In this document: in pieces, positions 24,189 to 31,073 of the stretch
Layout: each line of letters starts with the position of its first letter
Position numbering within the stretch: position 1 is the stretch's first letter
Assembly (NCBI GenBank): GCA_045541915.1
Contig: JAZQJZ010000037.1
Coordinates: 1 to 64,000, forward strand
From: RGIG5579 sp045541915
GTDB lineage: Bacteria > Bacillota > Clostridia > Oscillospirales > SIG627
DNA: 64,000 nt
Reading direction: 5' to 3'
Made by a program: the position numbers and the translations under genes
The notes under the pieces: generated by a model
What the model saw: only the letters and a program-made list of their open reading frames with translations
What the model was told of the DNA's origin: nothing
Database searches by the model: none

Positions 24189-24918
24189 AGAGCCTATCAT
24201 TCGTGTAGAAAATTTGAAAAAGAGCTTCGGCGATCTGGATGTTTTGAAGGGAATCAATACGGAGATTTATAAGGGAGAAGTGGTGGTAATCATCGGAGCC
24301 TCCGGTTCCGGAAAATCCACGTTTCTCCGAGCACTTAATCTTCTTGAACAGCCCACAGACGGAAAAATCTTCTTCAAGGATACCGAAATTACCTCTCCCA
24401 GTACCAATACTGATAAAATTCGACAGAAATTGGGTATGGTGTTCCAACAGTTCAACTTATTTGCCAATATGAATATTCTTCGGAATATGACCATTGGTCC
24501 CATGAAGCTTTTGAAAAAAAGCAAACAGGAAGCAGAGGAAAAGGCAATGGAACTGCTTTGCCGTGTAGGCTTGGAGGATCGCGCCAATGCTTACCCCAGT
24601 CAGCTCTCAGGCGGTCAGAAGCAGCGTGTTGCCATTGTTCGCGCCCTTGCCATGGAGCCTGAGGTGATGCTGTTTGATGAACCCACCAGCGCACTGGATC
24701 CTGAAATGGTTGGTGAAGTTCTGGAGGTTATGAAGAACCTTGCCAAAAGCGGTATGACCATGGTCGTGGTAACCCATGAAATGGGGTTTGCCAGAGAAGT
24801 AGGTGACCGTGTGATGTTTGTGCACGATGGTGTCATTGCGGAAGAAGCGCCGCCGGAAGAGTTTTTCACCAATCCCAAGAACCCTCGTTTGAAGGAATTT
24901 TTATCCAAGGTATTATAA
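24178..24918 (+). CDS. Polar amino-acid ABC transporter, ATP-binding protein
   Basis: This 246-residue ATPase energises the importer. Walker A is GASGSGKST, the Q-loop follows at VFQQFNLF, the signature is LSGGQKQR, Walker B is VMLFDEP, and the switch histidine is in VTHEM. The length is typical of GlnQ/HisP proteins. It overlaps the permease gene by 11 bases and is followed by a terminator. Confidence 0.95.
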   Translation: MKDKEPIIRVENLKKSFGDLDVLKGINTEIYKGEVVVIIGASGSGKSTFLRALNLLEQPTDGKIFFKDTEITSPSTNTDKIRQKLGMVFQQFNLFANMNILRNMTIGPMKLLKKSKQEAEEKAMELLCRVGLEDRANAYPSQLSGGQKQRVAIVRALAMEPEVMLFDEPTSALDPEMVGEVLEVMKNLAKSGMTMVVVTHEMGFAREVGDRVMFVHDGVIAEEAPPEEFFTNPKNPRLKEFLSKVL

Positions 24919-24923
24919 AAAAA

Positions 24924-24956
24924 GAAAATCCCGATCACCTGGTGATCGGGATTTTT
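24924..24956. terminator. Bidirectional terminator after the ABC operon
   Basis: AATCCCGATCACC pairs with GGTGATCGGGATT with a minimal loop. T runs follow on both strands, serving the ABC operon and the convergent Thr-rich lipoprotein pair. Confidence 0.93.
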
Positions 24957-24975
24957 ATGTTAAGATTCTGTTTTC

Positions 24976-25392
24976 TTAGAAGGGCAGGAAGGCGGTATCG
25001 TTGTCACCAACGGGGGTGTTTTCCACAATCGGATCATCTCCGGGCTTGGGAACAGCAGTTACTGCAGGAAGGGAATCATCTCCACCCACGCTTTTGGTGG
25101 TGGTGGGAATGGGTTTCGTGGTGGTGGGTTTTGCAGTGGTCGTGGTAGCGGGGTTTGTAATGAGCACCTTTTTGGTGGTGGTAGGCTTTGCAGTCGTGGT
25201 TACAGCAGTGGTCGTGGTGGTGACTCTGCCCCCAGCGGTGGTAGTCGTAGTGGCCTTCTTTGTAGTAGTTGTGGTATTTTCCACCGTTTCAAAGGTTAAG
25301 GTTTCGGTTACCTCTTCTTCTTTGTCACAGGAAACCAAAACGATGCCGGTGAAAAGAAGTACCAGAATGATAGGAAGAATCAATCGTTTCAT
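24976..25392 (-). CDS. Threonine-rich lipoprotein (second of a pair)
   Basis: This 138-residue protein has a signal peptide and lipobox LVSC (Cys22). The mature part is almost all low-complexity sequence: runs of TTTTT with K, A, P and V between them up to about residue 103. It then ends in a short acidic, proline-containing tail ending TAFLPF. There is no folded domain. Such Thr/Lys/Pro stretches serve as extended, often glycosylated, cell-wall-spanning linkers. It lies behind a similar gene with no promoter visible between. Confidence 0.75.
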   Translation of the reverse strand: MKRLILPIILVLLFTGIVLVSCDKEEEVTETLTFETVENTTTTTKKATTTTTAGGRVTTTTTAVTTTAKPTTTKKVLITNPATTTTAKPTTTKPIPTTTKSVGGDDSLPAVTAVPKPGDDPIVENTPVGDNDTAFLPF

Positions 25393-25438
25393 ATTATTTA
25401 CCTCACTCGTGAATAAAAATCTTCAATCTTAGAGCCGA

Positions 25439-25930
25439 TCACACATTGGGACCGATCACAATGGGGGGAGTTTGAACGCCGGTTCGCTTTGTGGTGGTTG
25501 TGGTGGGTTTACCGGTGGTTGTGGAAGTTGCTTTTGTTGTGGAGGAACTGGAGTTGCCGACCTTCTTTGTTGTTGTGGTAGATTTGCCGGAGGTTGTAGT
25601 GGTGGTGCTGGATGAGGTTCCGGGCTCCGGGGAGTCCTCCGATCCGTTCCCACCATTTGTTTGCTTCGTAGTTGTGGTCGTGGTGGTGCTGGAAGAGGCT
25701 CCATCTTGAGAGCCGGAATTGCTCTTTGTGGTGGTCGTGGTGGTCTTGTTGGGATCCACACGATCGCCGTCCGTTTCAATCTCAAATCCACCGATCACGA
25801 TTTTGTTATCGTCCTCTACGGTGAGGAAAGGATCATCGGTGCCGGTTTGAGTTTCCTCTTTCTTGTCACCGCAAGCGCACAAGACGAAAAACAGTGCCAA
25901 GAGAAGCAGAAGTGGGAGTATGCGTTTCAT
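25439..25930 (-). CDS. Threonine-rich lipoprotein (first of a pair)
   Basis: This 163-residue protein has a signal peptide and lipobox LCAC (Cys20). A short acidic segment (KKEETQTGTDDPFLTVEDDN) containing a strand-like KIVIGGFEI follows, then about 85 residues of T-runs mixed with S, G, N and K. The tail TPPIVIGPNV is hydrophobic. It resembles the next gene in design but hardly in sequence outside the T-runs, so a shared role is likelier than recent duplication. Function is unknown; a wall-spanning tether is the simplest idea. Confidence 0.75.
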   Translation of the reverse strand: MKRILPLLLLLALFFVLCACGDKKEETQTGTDDPFLTVEDDNKIVIGGFEIETDGDRVDPNKTTTTTTKSNSGSQDGASSSTTTTTTTKQTNGGNGSEDSPEPGTSSSTTTTTSGKSTTTTKKVGNSSSSTTKATSTTTGKPTTTTTKRTGVQTPPIVIGPNV

Positions 25931-26052
25931 AAAAATCTCCTGCGAAAAAGAGTATTGAACAAGGTTTGCTCGTTTTAAACTTTAACAGATAAACAGAATG
26001 AAAAATCAAAGTAGAAAGCAGAATATTCCATTCCTTATAACAATCTAACATT

Positions 26053-26081
26053 ATTATATAATAGAAAATAGAAAAAAGCAA
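26053..26081 (-). promoter_or_regulatory. Candidate promoter for the Thr-rich lipoprotein pair
   Basis: On the minus strand TTGCTT and TATAAT are separated by 17 bases, about 120 bases before the first start codon. The surroundings are very A+T-rich, so a chance match is possible. Confidence 0.5.
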
Positions 26082-26129
26082 TAGAAAATAGTAGGAAGTT
26101 TTATCTTTTTTTTGAAAAAATAGAGAAAA

Positions 26130-26167
26130 GAAAAAAAGGAAGAGAAGGATCCTTCTCTTCCTTTTTC
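26130..26167. terminator. Terminator after rplL
   Basis: The 24-base perfect palindrome GGAAGAGAAGGA/TCCTTCTCTTCC is flanked by A and T runs. It lies directly after the rplL stop on the minus strand. Confidence 0.92.
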
Positions 26168-26179
26168 GATGTAAAAATC

Positions 26180-26560
26180 TTACTTCAGTTCTGCGGTAGC
26201 GCCGGCTTCCTGCAGCTTCTTCACGATTTCATCGCCATCAGCCTTGGAAACAGCTTCCTTGATCTTGGAAGGAGCACCTTCAACCAGATCCTTAGCGTCC
26301 TTCAGACCCAGACCGGTGATCTCACGAACAACCTTGATAACGTCCAGCTTCTTCTCGCCGAAGGAGTTGAGCATTACGTCGTATTCGCTCTTCTCTTCAG
26401 CAGCAGCAGCGCCTGCAGCGGGAGCAGCAGCACCTGCAACAGCAACGGGAGCAGCGGAAACGCCGAATTCTTCTTCCAGAGCGGAAACGAGATCTTTCAT
26501 TTCGAGAATGGTAAGAGCTTTGATTTCTTCCAAAATTTGGGTGGTCTTTTCAGTAGCCAT
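26180..26560 (-). CDS. rplL: 50S ribosomal protein bL12 (L7/L12)
   Basis: This 126-residue stalk protein recruits translation GTPases. It has the N-terminal dimer helix (EEIKALTILEMKDLVSALEE), an Ala-rich hinge (about residues 40-55) and the C-terminal domain with KKLDVIKVVREITGLGLKDAK. It is the last gene of the rplJ-rplL unit. GGAGGT lies before the start codon. Confidence 0.98.
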   Translation of the reverse strand: MATEKTTQILEEIKALTILEMKDLVSALEEEFGVSAAPVAVAGAAAPAAGAAAAEEKSEYDVMLNSFGEKKLDVIKVVREITGLGLKDAKDLVEGAPSKIKEAVSKADGDEIVKKLQEAGATAELK

Positions 26561-26617
26561 TTTAATATACCTCCGAATTAAATAAATATAAGTTTTTGTT
26601 TTTGGTTAAGGAAGGGC

Positions 26618-27133
26618 TTAAGCTTCTGCAGCTTCGCCGGATTCTTCCTTGTCGATCTTCGCTTGAAGAACGTATGCGAGTCCATAAAGGGGACCCATCA
26701 TGCTGCCCATGATCTTGCAGAGCATTTCTTCCTTGGAAGGAGTGCTTGCCAGTTCATTGACTGCAGCGGCATCGATCACACCGCCATCGATAAAGCCTGC
26801 TTTGATCTGGAAGGATTCGATCTTCTCGGCATACTCTTTCAGAATCTTTGCGGGAGCGATGGGATCTTCTGCGGAAATTGCAAGGGCGTTCATGCCTTCG
26901 AGATGAGCTTTCATTTCGCCGTAGCCGCAAGCCTCACAAGCTCTTCCGGTCATGGAATTCTTGTAAACCTTGTAGTCAACGCCGGCTTCACGAAGCGCTT
27001 TACGCAGCTGAGTGTCCTGCTCCACGGTAATACCGGTGTAACTAACCAAAACACCTGCGGTAGCGGCTTTGATCTTTTCTGTCAGCTCGGCACATTCTGC
27101 CTGCTTCTTTTCAAGAATCTTTGCGCTGGGCAT
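26618..27133 (-). CDS. rplJ: 50S ribosomal protein uL10
   Basis: This 171-residue protein anchors L12 dimers to the ribosome. It has VLVSYTGITVEQDTQLRKALRE, KVYKNSMTGRA and a C-terminal L12-binding helix. The frame is open to an ATG at 27148, but that ATG is part of the ribosome binding site (ATGGAGGT), so the ATG at 27133 is chosen. It is expressed from its own promoter through an L10-leader attenuator. The L10-L12 complex probably controls its own synthesis by binding this leader. Confidence 0.97.
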   Translation of the reverse strand: MPSAKILEKKQAECAELTEKIKAATAGVLVSYTGITVEQDTQLRKALREAGVDYKVYKNSMTGRACEACGYGEMKAHLEGMNALAISAEDPIAPAKILKEYAEKIESFQIKAGFIDGGVIDAAAVNELASTPSKEEMLCKIMGSMMGPLYGLAYVLQAKIDKEESGEAAEA

Positions 27134-27148
27134 TTTTTCTACCTCCAT

Positions 27149-27283
27149 TTAAGATTTTCAAGACAACAAAAAAGGGCATTTCTCCAGCCGAAGAAATGCC
27201 CTCTTAAAAATCAAGAGAACCGTTTCCTCGACAGGCGCTTTTTGCTTTCAGAGGGCGAGCCCTCACCTGTTGTCTTAGGCAAC
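27149..27283 (-). promoter_or_regulatory. Ribosomal protein L10 leader
   Basis: The 5' region of rplJ contains the conserved sequence of L10 leaders (GCCTAAGACAACAGGTGAGGG) followed by stems that pair AACAGG with the later GCCTGT. It ends in an intrinsic terminator at 27168-27201. In this RNA family binding of the L10-L12 complex represses its own operon. Confidence 0.85.
27168..27201 (-). terminator. Attenuator terminator in the L10 leader
   Basis: On the minus strand GGGCATTTC pairs with GAAATGCCC around a 10-base loop, followed by TTTTTTG. It lies 35 bases before the rplJ start, so it must be conditional rather than a constant stop. Confidence 0.85.
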
Positions 27284-27289
27284 AAACGG

Positions 27290-27318
27290 ATTATAACACG
27301 CAATGCGTTGTTTGTCAA
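27290..27318 (-). promoter_or_regulatory. Promoter of rplJ-rplL
   Basis: On the minus strand TTGACA and TATAAT are separated by 17 bases. The -35 box starts 10 bases after the rplA stop, which splits the ribosomal cluster into two transcription units. Confidence 0.93.
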
Positions 27319-27327
27319 GTTCTTTTA

Positions 27328-28020
27328 TTAGCCAAGTTTTGCAGAGTTAACTTTTACGCCGGGGCCCATGGTGGAAGCGACGACGCAACTCTTGATGTAC
27401 TGGCCTTTAGCTGCTGCGGGTTTTGCCTTGATGATGGCGCCCATAAGAGCATCAAAGTTTTCGATCAGCTTTTCCTTGCCGAAGGATGCCTTACCGATGG
27501 GGCAGTGGATGATATTGGTCTTGTCAAGACGGTATTCGATTTTACCGGCCTTGGCATCCTGAACAGCCTTTGCCACATTGGGGGTAACGGTTCCGGCCTT
27601 GGGGTTCGGCATCAAGCCTTTGGGTCCAAGCACCTTACCGAGACGGCCAATCACACCCATCATATCGGGGGTAGCGATCACAACGTCAAAGTCAAACCAG
27701 TTTTCGTTCTGGATTCTGGCAACAAGATCTTCAGCACCGACATAATCGGAGCCGGCTTCCTCAGCGGCCTTGGCATTGTCGCCCTTGGCAAAAACCAGGG
27801 TGCGAACCTTCTTACCGGTACCGTTGGGGAGAACAACTGCGCCACGAACCTGCTGGTCAGCGTGACGGGAGTCAACACCCAAACGTACGTGAAGCTCGAT
27901 GGTTTCATCAAACTTTGCCTTAGCGGAGGAAATGACATGCTCGAAAGCTTCCTCGGTCTCGAAGAGCTGATGCGTGTCAAATGCGGCAACACTTGCCTGA
28001 TATTTCTTTCCTTTTTTCAT
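27328..28020 (-). CDS. rplA: 50S ribosomal protein uL1
   Basis: This 230-residue protein forms the L1 stalk, which moves tRNA out of the E site. Family motifs are LGVDSRHADQQVRGAVVLPNGTGK, the LGPKGLMPNPKAGTV signature and a conserved STMGPGVKV end. It lies 18 bases after rplK. Many L1 proteins repress their own operon. Confidence 0.98.
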   Translation of the reverse strand: MKKGKKYQASVAAFDTHQLFETEEAFEHVISSAKAKFDETIELHVRLGVDSRHADQQVRGAVVLPNGTGKKVRTLVFAKGDNAKAAEEAGSDYVGAEDLVARIQNENWFDFDVVIATPDMMGVIGRLGKVLGPKGLMPNPKAGTVTPNVAKAVQDAKAGKIEYRLDKTNIIHCPIGKASFGKEKLIENFDALMGAIIKAKPAAAKGQYIKSCVVASTMGPGVKVNSAKLG

Positions 28021-28038
28021 GTTTCCTTCGCTCCTTTC

Positions 28039-28464
28039 TTACTCTTCCACAGTCACGCCCATGCTGCGCGCGGTACCGGCGATCATGCTCATAGCAGTCT
28101 CGATGGAAGCGGCGTTCAAGTCGGGCATTTTCTGAGTGGCGATGGCACGGAGCTGTTCCTGAGTCAGTTTTGCAACCTTCGTCTTGTTGGGAACGGCAGA
28201 GCCGGATTCGATGCCGACAGCCTTCTTAACCAGAACTGCTGCAGGAGGAGTTTTGGTGATAAAGGAGAAGGTTCTGTCAGAGTAAATGGTGATGACAACG
28301 GGGATGATCAGACCGATGTCATTTTTGGTGCGCTCATTGAATTCCTTGCAGAAGTTCGGGATGGCGACACCGTGCTGACCCAGTGCAGGACCCACAGGGG
28401 GGCCGGGCATTGCCTTTGCAGCGGGGAGCTGGAGCTTAACATAAGCTACGATTTTTTTTGCCAT
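28039..28464 (-). CDS. rplK: 50S ribosomal protein uL11
   Basis: This 141-residue protein shapes the GTPase centre of 23S rRNA. It has VKLQLPAAKAMPGPPVGPALGQHG, the proline-rich hallmark, and a C-terminal RNA-binding domain with AIATQKMPDLNA. A strong AAAGGAG precedes the ATG. An intercistronic hairpin lies upstream, after nusG. Confidence 0.98.
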   Translation of the reverse strand: MAKKIVAYVKLQLPAAKAMPGPPVGPALGQHGVAIPNFCKEFNERTKNDIGLIIPVVITIYSDRTFSFITKTPPAAVLVKKAVGIESGSAVPNKTKVAKLTQEQLRAIATQKMPDLNAASIETAMSMIAGTARSMGVTVEE

Positions 28465-28515
28465 AATGGTACTCCTTTCGTGGTATGGCGGGAACCGAAG
28501 TTTTGATTCCCTCCC

Positions 28516-28538
28516 ACAACTGCCTTTTCGGCAGTTGT
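28516..28538 (-). other. Intercistronic stem-loop between nusG and rplK
   Basis: ACAACTGCC pairs with GGCAGTTGT around a five-base loop. No U-run follows on the minus strand, so it is not a terminator. It may be a processing or protein-binding site in the rplK-rplA mRNA. Confidence 0.55.
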
Positions 28539-28565
28539 TTAAGCCCTTTGGGCATTAAACCAATG

Positions 28566-29096
28566 TTAAAAAATTTCGACCCATGCAGAATCCAGTTCGA
28601 TCTTGGTGTTTCTGCCGTGAAGATCGGCAAGGACCTTGACCTTCTTGAAGTCTGCGGAAATTTCCTCCACGACGGCGGAAGAAATGTGAGCGGCAAGGGG
28701 ACCGCTGATTACGCGAACCTTATCTCCTACCTTGTAAGGTAGCGTTTCGGCAACGCTTTCAACACCCAGTGCGGCCACTTCCTCATCGGAAAGGACAACC
28801 GGCATGGATCCGGGGCCAACGAAGCCTGTTACGCCGGTGGTGTTACGCACGATGTGCCAGCTTTCATCGTTCATGATCATTTTGACCAGAACATAGCTGG
28901 GGAAGATCTTGCGTTCTGCAACGCCATCTCCGCCTTCGGATTCCGGAACCTTTTCCATGGGAATTTTGATGGCGTGGATCAGATTGCCTACCTTGCGGTT
29001 TTCGACAATCTTTTCCAGATTGACGGCTACTTTGTTTTCATATCCCGAATAAGTATGCACAACATACCAATGGGGGGTGAGGTTATCTTCAAGCAT
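28566..29096 (-). CDS. nusG: Transcription elongation/termination factor NusG
   Basis: This 176-residue protein binds RNA polymerase and couples it to other factors. The NGN domain has HWYVVHTYSGYENKVA, VPESEGGDGVAERKIFPSYVLV and TGVTGFVGPG. The C-terminal KOW domain has KVRVISGPLAAH. It lies between secE and rplK as in most bacteria. Confidence 0.97.
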   Translation of the reverse strand: MLEDNLTPHWYVVHTYSGYENKVAVNLEKIVENRKVGNLIHAIKIPMEKVPESEGGDGVAERKIFPSYVLVKMIMNDESWHIVRNTTGVTGFVGPGSMPVVLSDEEVAALGVESVAETLPYKVGDKVRVISGPLAAHISSAVVEEISADFKKVKVLADLHGRNTKIELDSAWVEIF

Positions 29097-29123
29097 AACT
29101 ATCTCCTTTGAAAAAGGCGCGCT

Positions 29124-29399
29124 TTACCCAATCTTGCCCAAAAGCAAGACGATCTGGGTGAAGACGAGGTCCAAAATGCCAATGGCGATGCCGCATACCG
29201 CCAGGGCAGCAACGACGATCCCGGTGTCGTGCAAAACACGATCCTTGGGATACCAAACGACCTTTTTCAGTTCGCTCCGATATTCTTTGAAGAAATTTGC
29301 AATCTTCTTAAAGAAATTACGCTTTTTTGCAGGTGCTTTTTTAGCGGGAGATTTTTCAGGAGCATTTCCTGCGGCATTGTTTTTGATTTCTTCTGCCAT
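29124..29399 (-). CDS. secE: Preprotein translocase subunit SecE
   Basis: This 91-residue membrane protein is part of the SecYEG channel. A Lys/Ala/Pro-rich N-terminal extension precedes the conserved amphipathic helix (FFKEYRSELKKVVWYPKDRV) and one transmembrane helix (about residues 61-86). The single-helix form is usual in Gram-positive bacteria. Confidence 0.96.
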   Translation of the reverse strand: MAEEIKNNAAGNAPEKSPAKKAPAKKRNFFKKIANFFKEYRSELKKVVWYPKDRVLHDTGIVVAALAVCGIAIGILDLVFTQIVLLLGKIG

Positions 29400-29428
29400 T
29401 TCTGATTCTCCTAAACTTTTAATGGGAA

Positions 29429-29578
29429 TTACTTGGTTTCCTTATGAACGGTGTGCTTGCGGCAGAACGGGCAGAACTTTCTCATTTCCAAACGGTCGGG
29501 ATCGTTCTTCTTGTTCTTCATCGTATCGTAATTTCTCTGCTTGCACTCGCTGCAAGCAAGTGTGATTCTTTCTCTCAT
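29429..29578 (-). CDS. rpmG: 50S ribosomal protein bL33
   Basis: This 49-residue protein has the zinc-binding form of L33 with two CxxC pairs (CSEC and CPFC) and the signature RNYDTMKNKKNDPDRLE. The frame is open further upstream, but GGAGG 7 bases before the ATG at 29578 fixes the start. It is the first gene of the rpmG-secE-nusG-rplK-rplA unit. Confidence 0.96.
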   Translation of the reverse strand: MRERITLACSECKQRNYDTMKNKKNDPDRLEMRKFCPFCRKHTVHKETK

Positions 29579-29669
29579 GATATCCTCCGAATTATGATCC
29601 GCCACTGGGCGGTGATTCTCCCTCAAACAGTAGATCTTTCCATAAAAAAAGACCCCGAGAGGTTTTTAC

Positions 29670-29698
29670 ATTATAGCAAATCACTTCTTTTTTGTCAA
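29670..29698 (-). promoter_or_regulatory. Promoter of rpmG-secE-nusG-rplK-rplA
   Basis: On the minus strand TTGACA and TATAAT are separated by 17 bases. The leader to rpmG is about 85 bases and contains a small hairpin (CCGCC/GGCGG) just before the ribosome binding site. Confidence 0.93.
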
Positions 29699-29789
29699 TA
29701 GGGAAATGAAAAAAACGCGGAAAATTCTTTTTTTCCAAAAATGCGGCAAAAAAACAGAAAAAATAATCAAAAAAGTGATGAAAAAAGCC

Positions 29790-29818
29790 TTTCCCTCTTT
29801 GCGGCTTTGTGTTATAAT
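29790..29818 (+). promoter_or_regulatory. Extended -10 promoter for rimM-trmD
   Basis: TGTTATAAT gives an extended -10 element, with only a weak TTTCCC at the -35 position. It lies about 38 bases before the rimM start and is divergent from the rpmG promoter. Confidence 0.7.
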
Positions 29819-29856
29819 AAAATAATAAAAGGAAGAATATTTTTCAAGGAGACAAT

Positions 29857-30363
29857 GTGAGGCAAGCATTTTTGGAAGCCGGCAAGGTCCGAAACACCCA
29901 CGCTCTGCGAGGGGAAGTAAAATTTGAATGTTGGCTGGATGGAGAGAAGCCCTTGCAGGGAATTCGCTCTCTTTTTCCGGCACCGAAAGAAGAAAATGCA
30001 TTGGAGGTCATCTCCTGCCGTCGGCAGGGAGATGTTTTTTTGGTGCAGTTTAAAGGCATCGATTCTGTGGAAAAGGCCACTCTTCTGAAGGGGAAAACCT
30101 TGTATGTATCCCGGGATGAAGCAGATCCGAAGGGAGACAAAGTCTATTTTGCCGATCTTTTGGGACTTCCCTTGATTGAGGAAGCGTCCGGCACGGTTTA
30201 CGGAACCATTGTCCAGGTGACCAGCCGAGGCGCAGGAGAGCTATTTTTGATCAAGCTCTCCGACGGCAAAGAGGCATATTTCCCTGCAGTTCCGTCTTTT
30301 ATTGCAAAAATGGATCCGGAAAACGGAGTATTCGTTCACGCGCCGGAAGGGATTTTTGACTGA
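29857..30363 (+). CDS. rimM: 16S rRNA processing protein RimM
   Basis: This 168-residue 30S assembly factor has the N-terminal RimM domain (LEAGKVRNTHALRGEVKF) and a C-terminal PRC barrel (VYFADLLGLPLIEEASGTVYG ... EAYFPAVPSFI). It starts with GTG, 5 bases after AAGGAG. The stop shares a base with the trmD start. Usually rpsP, ffh or rplS are nearby; here they are not. Confidence 0.94.
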   Translation: MRQAFLEAGKVRNTHALRGEVKFECWLDGEKPLQGIRSLFPAPKEENALEVISCRRQGDVFLVQFKGIDSVEKATLLKGKTLYVSRDEADPKGDKVYFADLLGLPLIEEASGTVYGTIVQVTSRGAGELFLIKLSDGKEAYFPAVPSFIAKMDPENGVFVHAPEGIFD

Positions 30364-31055
30364 TGGGAAGCATTCGTTTTGATATTATGACCTTGTTTCC
30401 CGATCTGGTGGATGCAGTCCTTTCCGAAAGCATCATCGGCCGTGCTCGCCGAGGTGGAATTCTGGATATTTTTACACATAACATCAGGGATTATTCCAAG
30501 GATAAGTTCCGTCGCGTGGATGATACGCCCTATGGCGGAGGAAAAGGCATGCTGATGAAGCCGGATCCCATTTGTGACTGCTTTGACAGCATTACGGCAC
30601 CGTTTCCCAATAAGCCCTATACGGTCTATATGTCTCCGAAGGGGACGGTCTTAAATCAGGAAAAAGCAAGGGAGCTTTCCCAAAAAGAACATATTGTGAT
30701 TCTCTGTGGTCACTATGAAGGGGTGGATCAGAGAGCCATTGATCAGATTGTGGACGAGGAAATTTCCATTGGGGATTACGTTCTCACCGGGGGCGAAATT
30801 CCGGCCACCATTTTGGTGGATGCGGTGTCAAGACTGGTGCCCGGTGTGCTCTCCGATCCGGAGTGCTATGAAAAGGAAAGTCACTCCGAGGGACTTTTGG
30901 AATACCCTCAATATACGCGCCCCTATGAATTTCGGGGCCAAAAGGTGCCGGATGTACTCATCAGCGGCCACCACGAAAACATTGAAAAATGGCGCCGTGA
31001 AGAGGCGCTGAAACTGACCAAAGAAAAACGACCCGATCTTTTAAAGGATCGGTAA
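30363..31055 (+). CDS. trmD: tRNA (guanine-37-N1)-methyltransferase TrmD
   Basis: This 230-residue SPOUT methyltransferase makes m1G37 in tRNA and prevents frameshifting. The trefoil-knot motifs are visible: YMSPKGTVLNQEKA, LCGHYEGVDQR and ISIGDYVLTGGE. The catalytic Asp lies in the C-terminal part with SHSEGLLEYPQYTRP. It overlaps rimM by one base. Confidence 0.97.
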   Translation: MGSIRFDIMTLFPDLVDAVLSESIIGRARRGGILDIFTHNIRDYSKDKFRRVDDTPYGGGKGMLMKPDPICDCFDSITAPFPNKPYTVYMSPKGTVLNQEKARELSQKEHIVILCGHYEGVDQRAIDQIVDEEISIGDYVLTGGEIPATILVDAVSRLVPGVLSDPECYEKESHSEGLLEYPQYTRPYEFRGQKVPDVLISGHHENIEKWRREEALKLTKEKRPDLLKDR

Positions 31056-31073
31056 AACGGGAAAGGAGGAAAA

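Noticed and set aside
25077..25750. GTGGTGG-rich direct repeats that could suggest a CRISPR or minisatellite
   Set aside because: They are the complement of Thr codon runs (ACC/ACA) in the two lipoproteins; there are no regular spacers.
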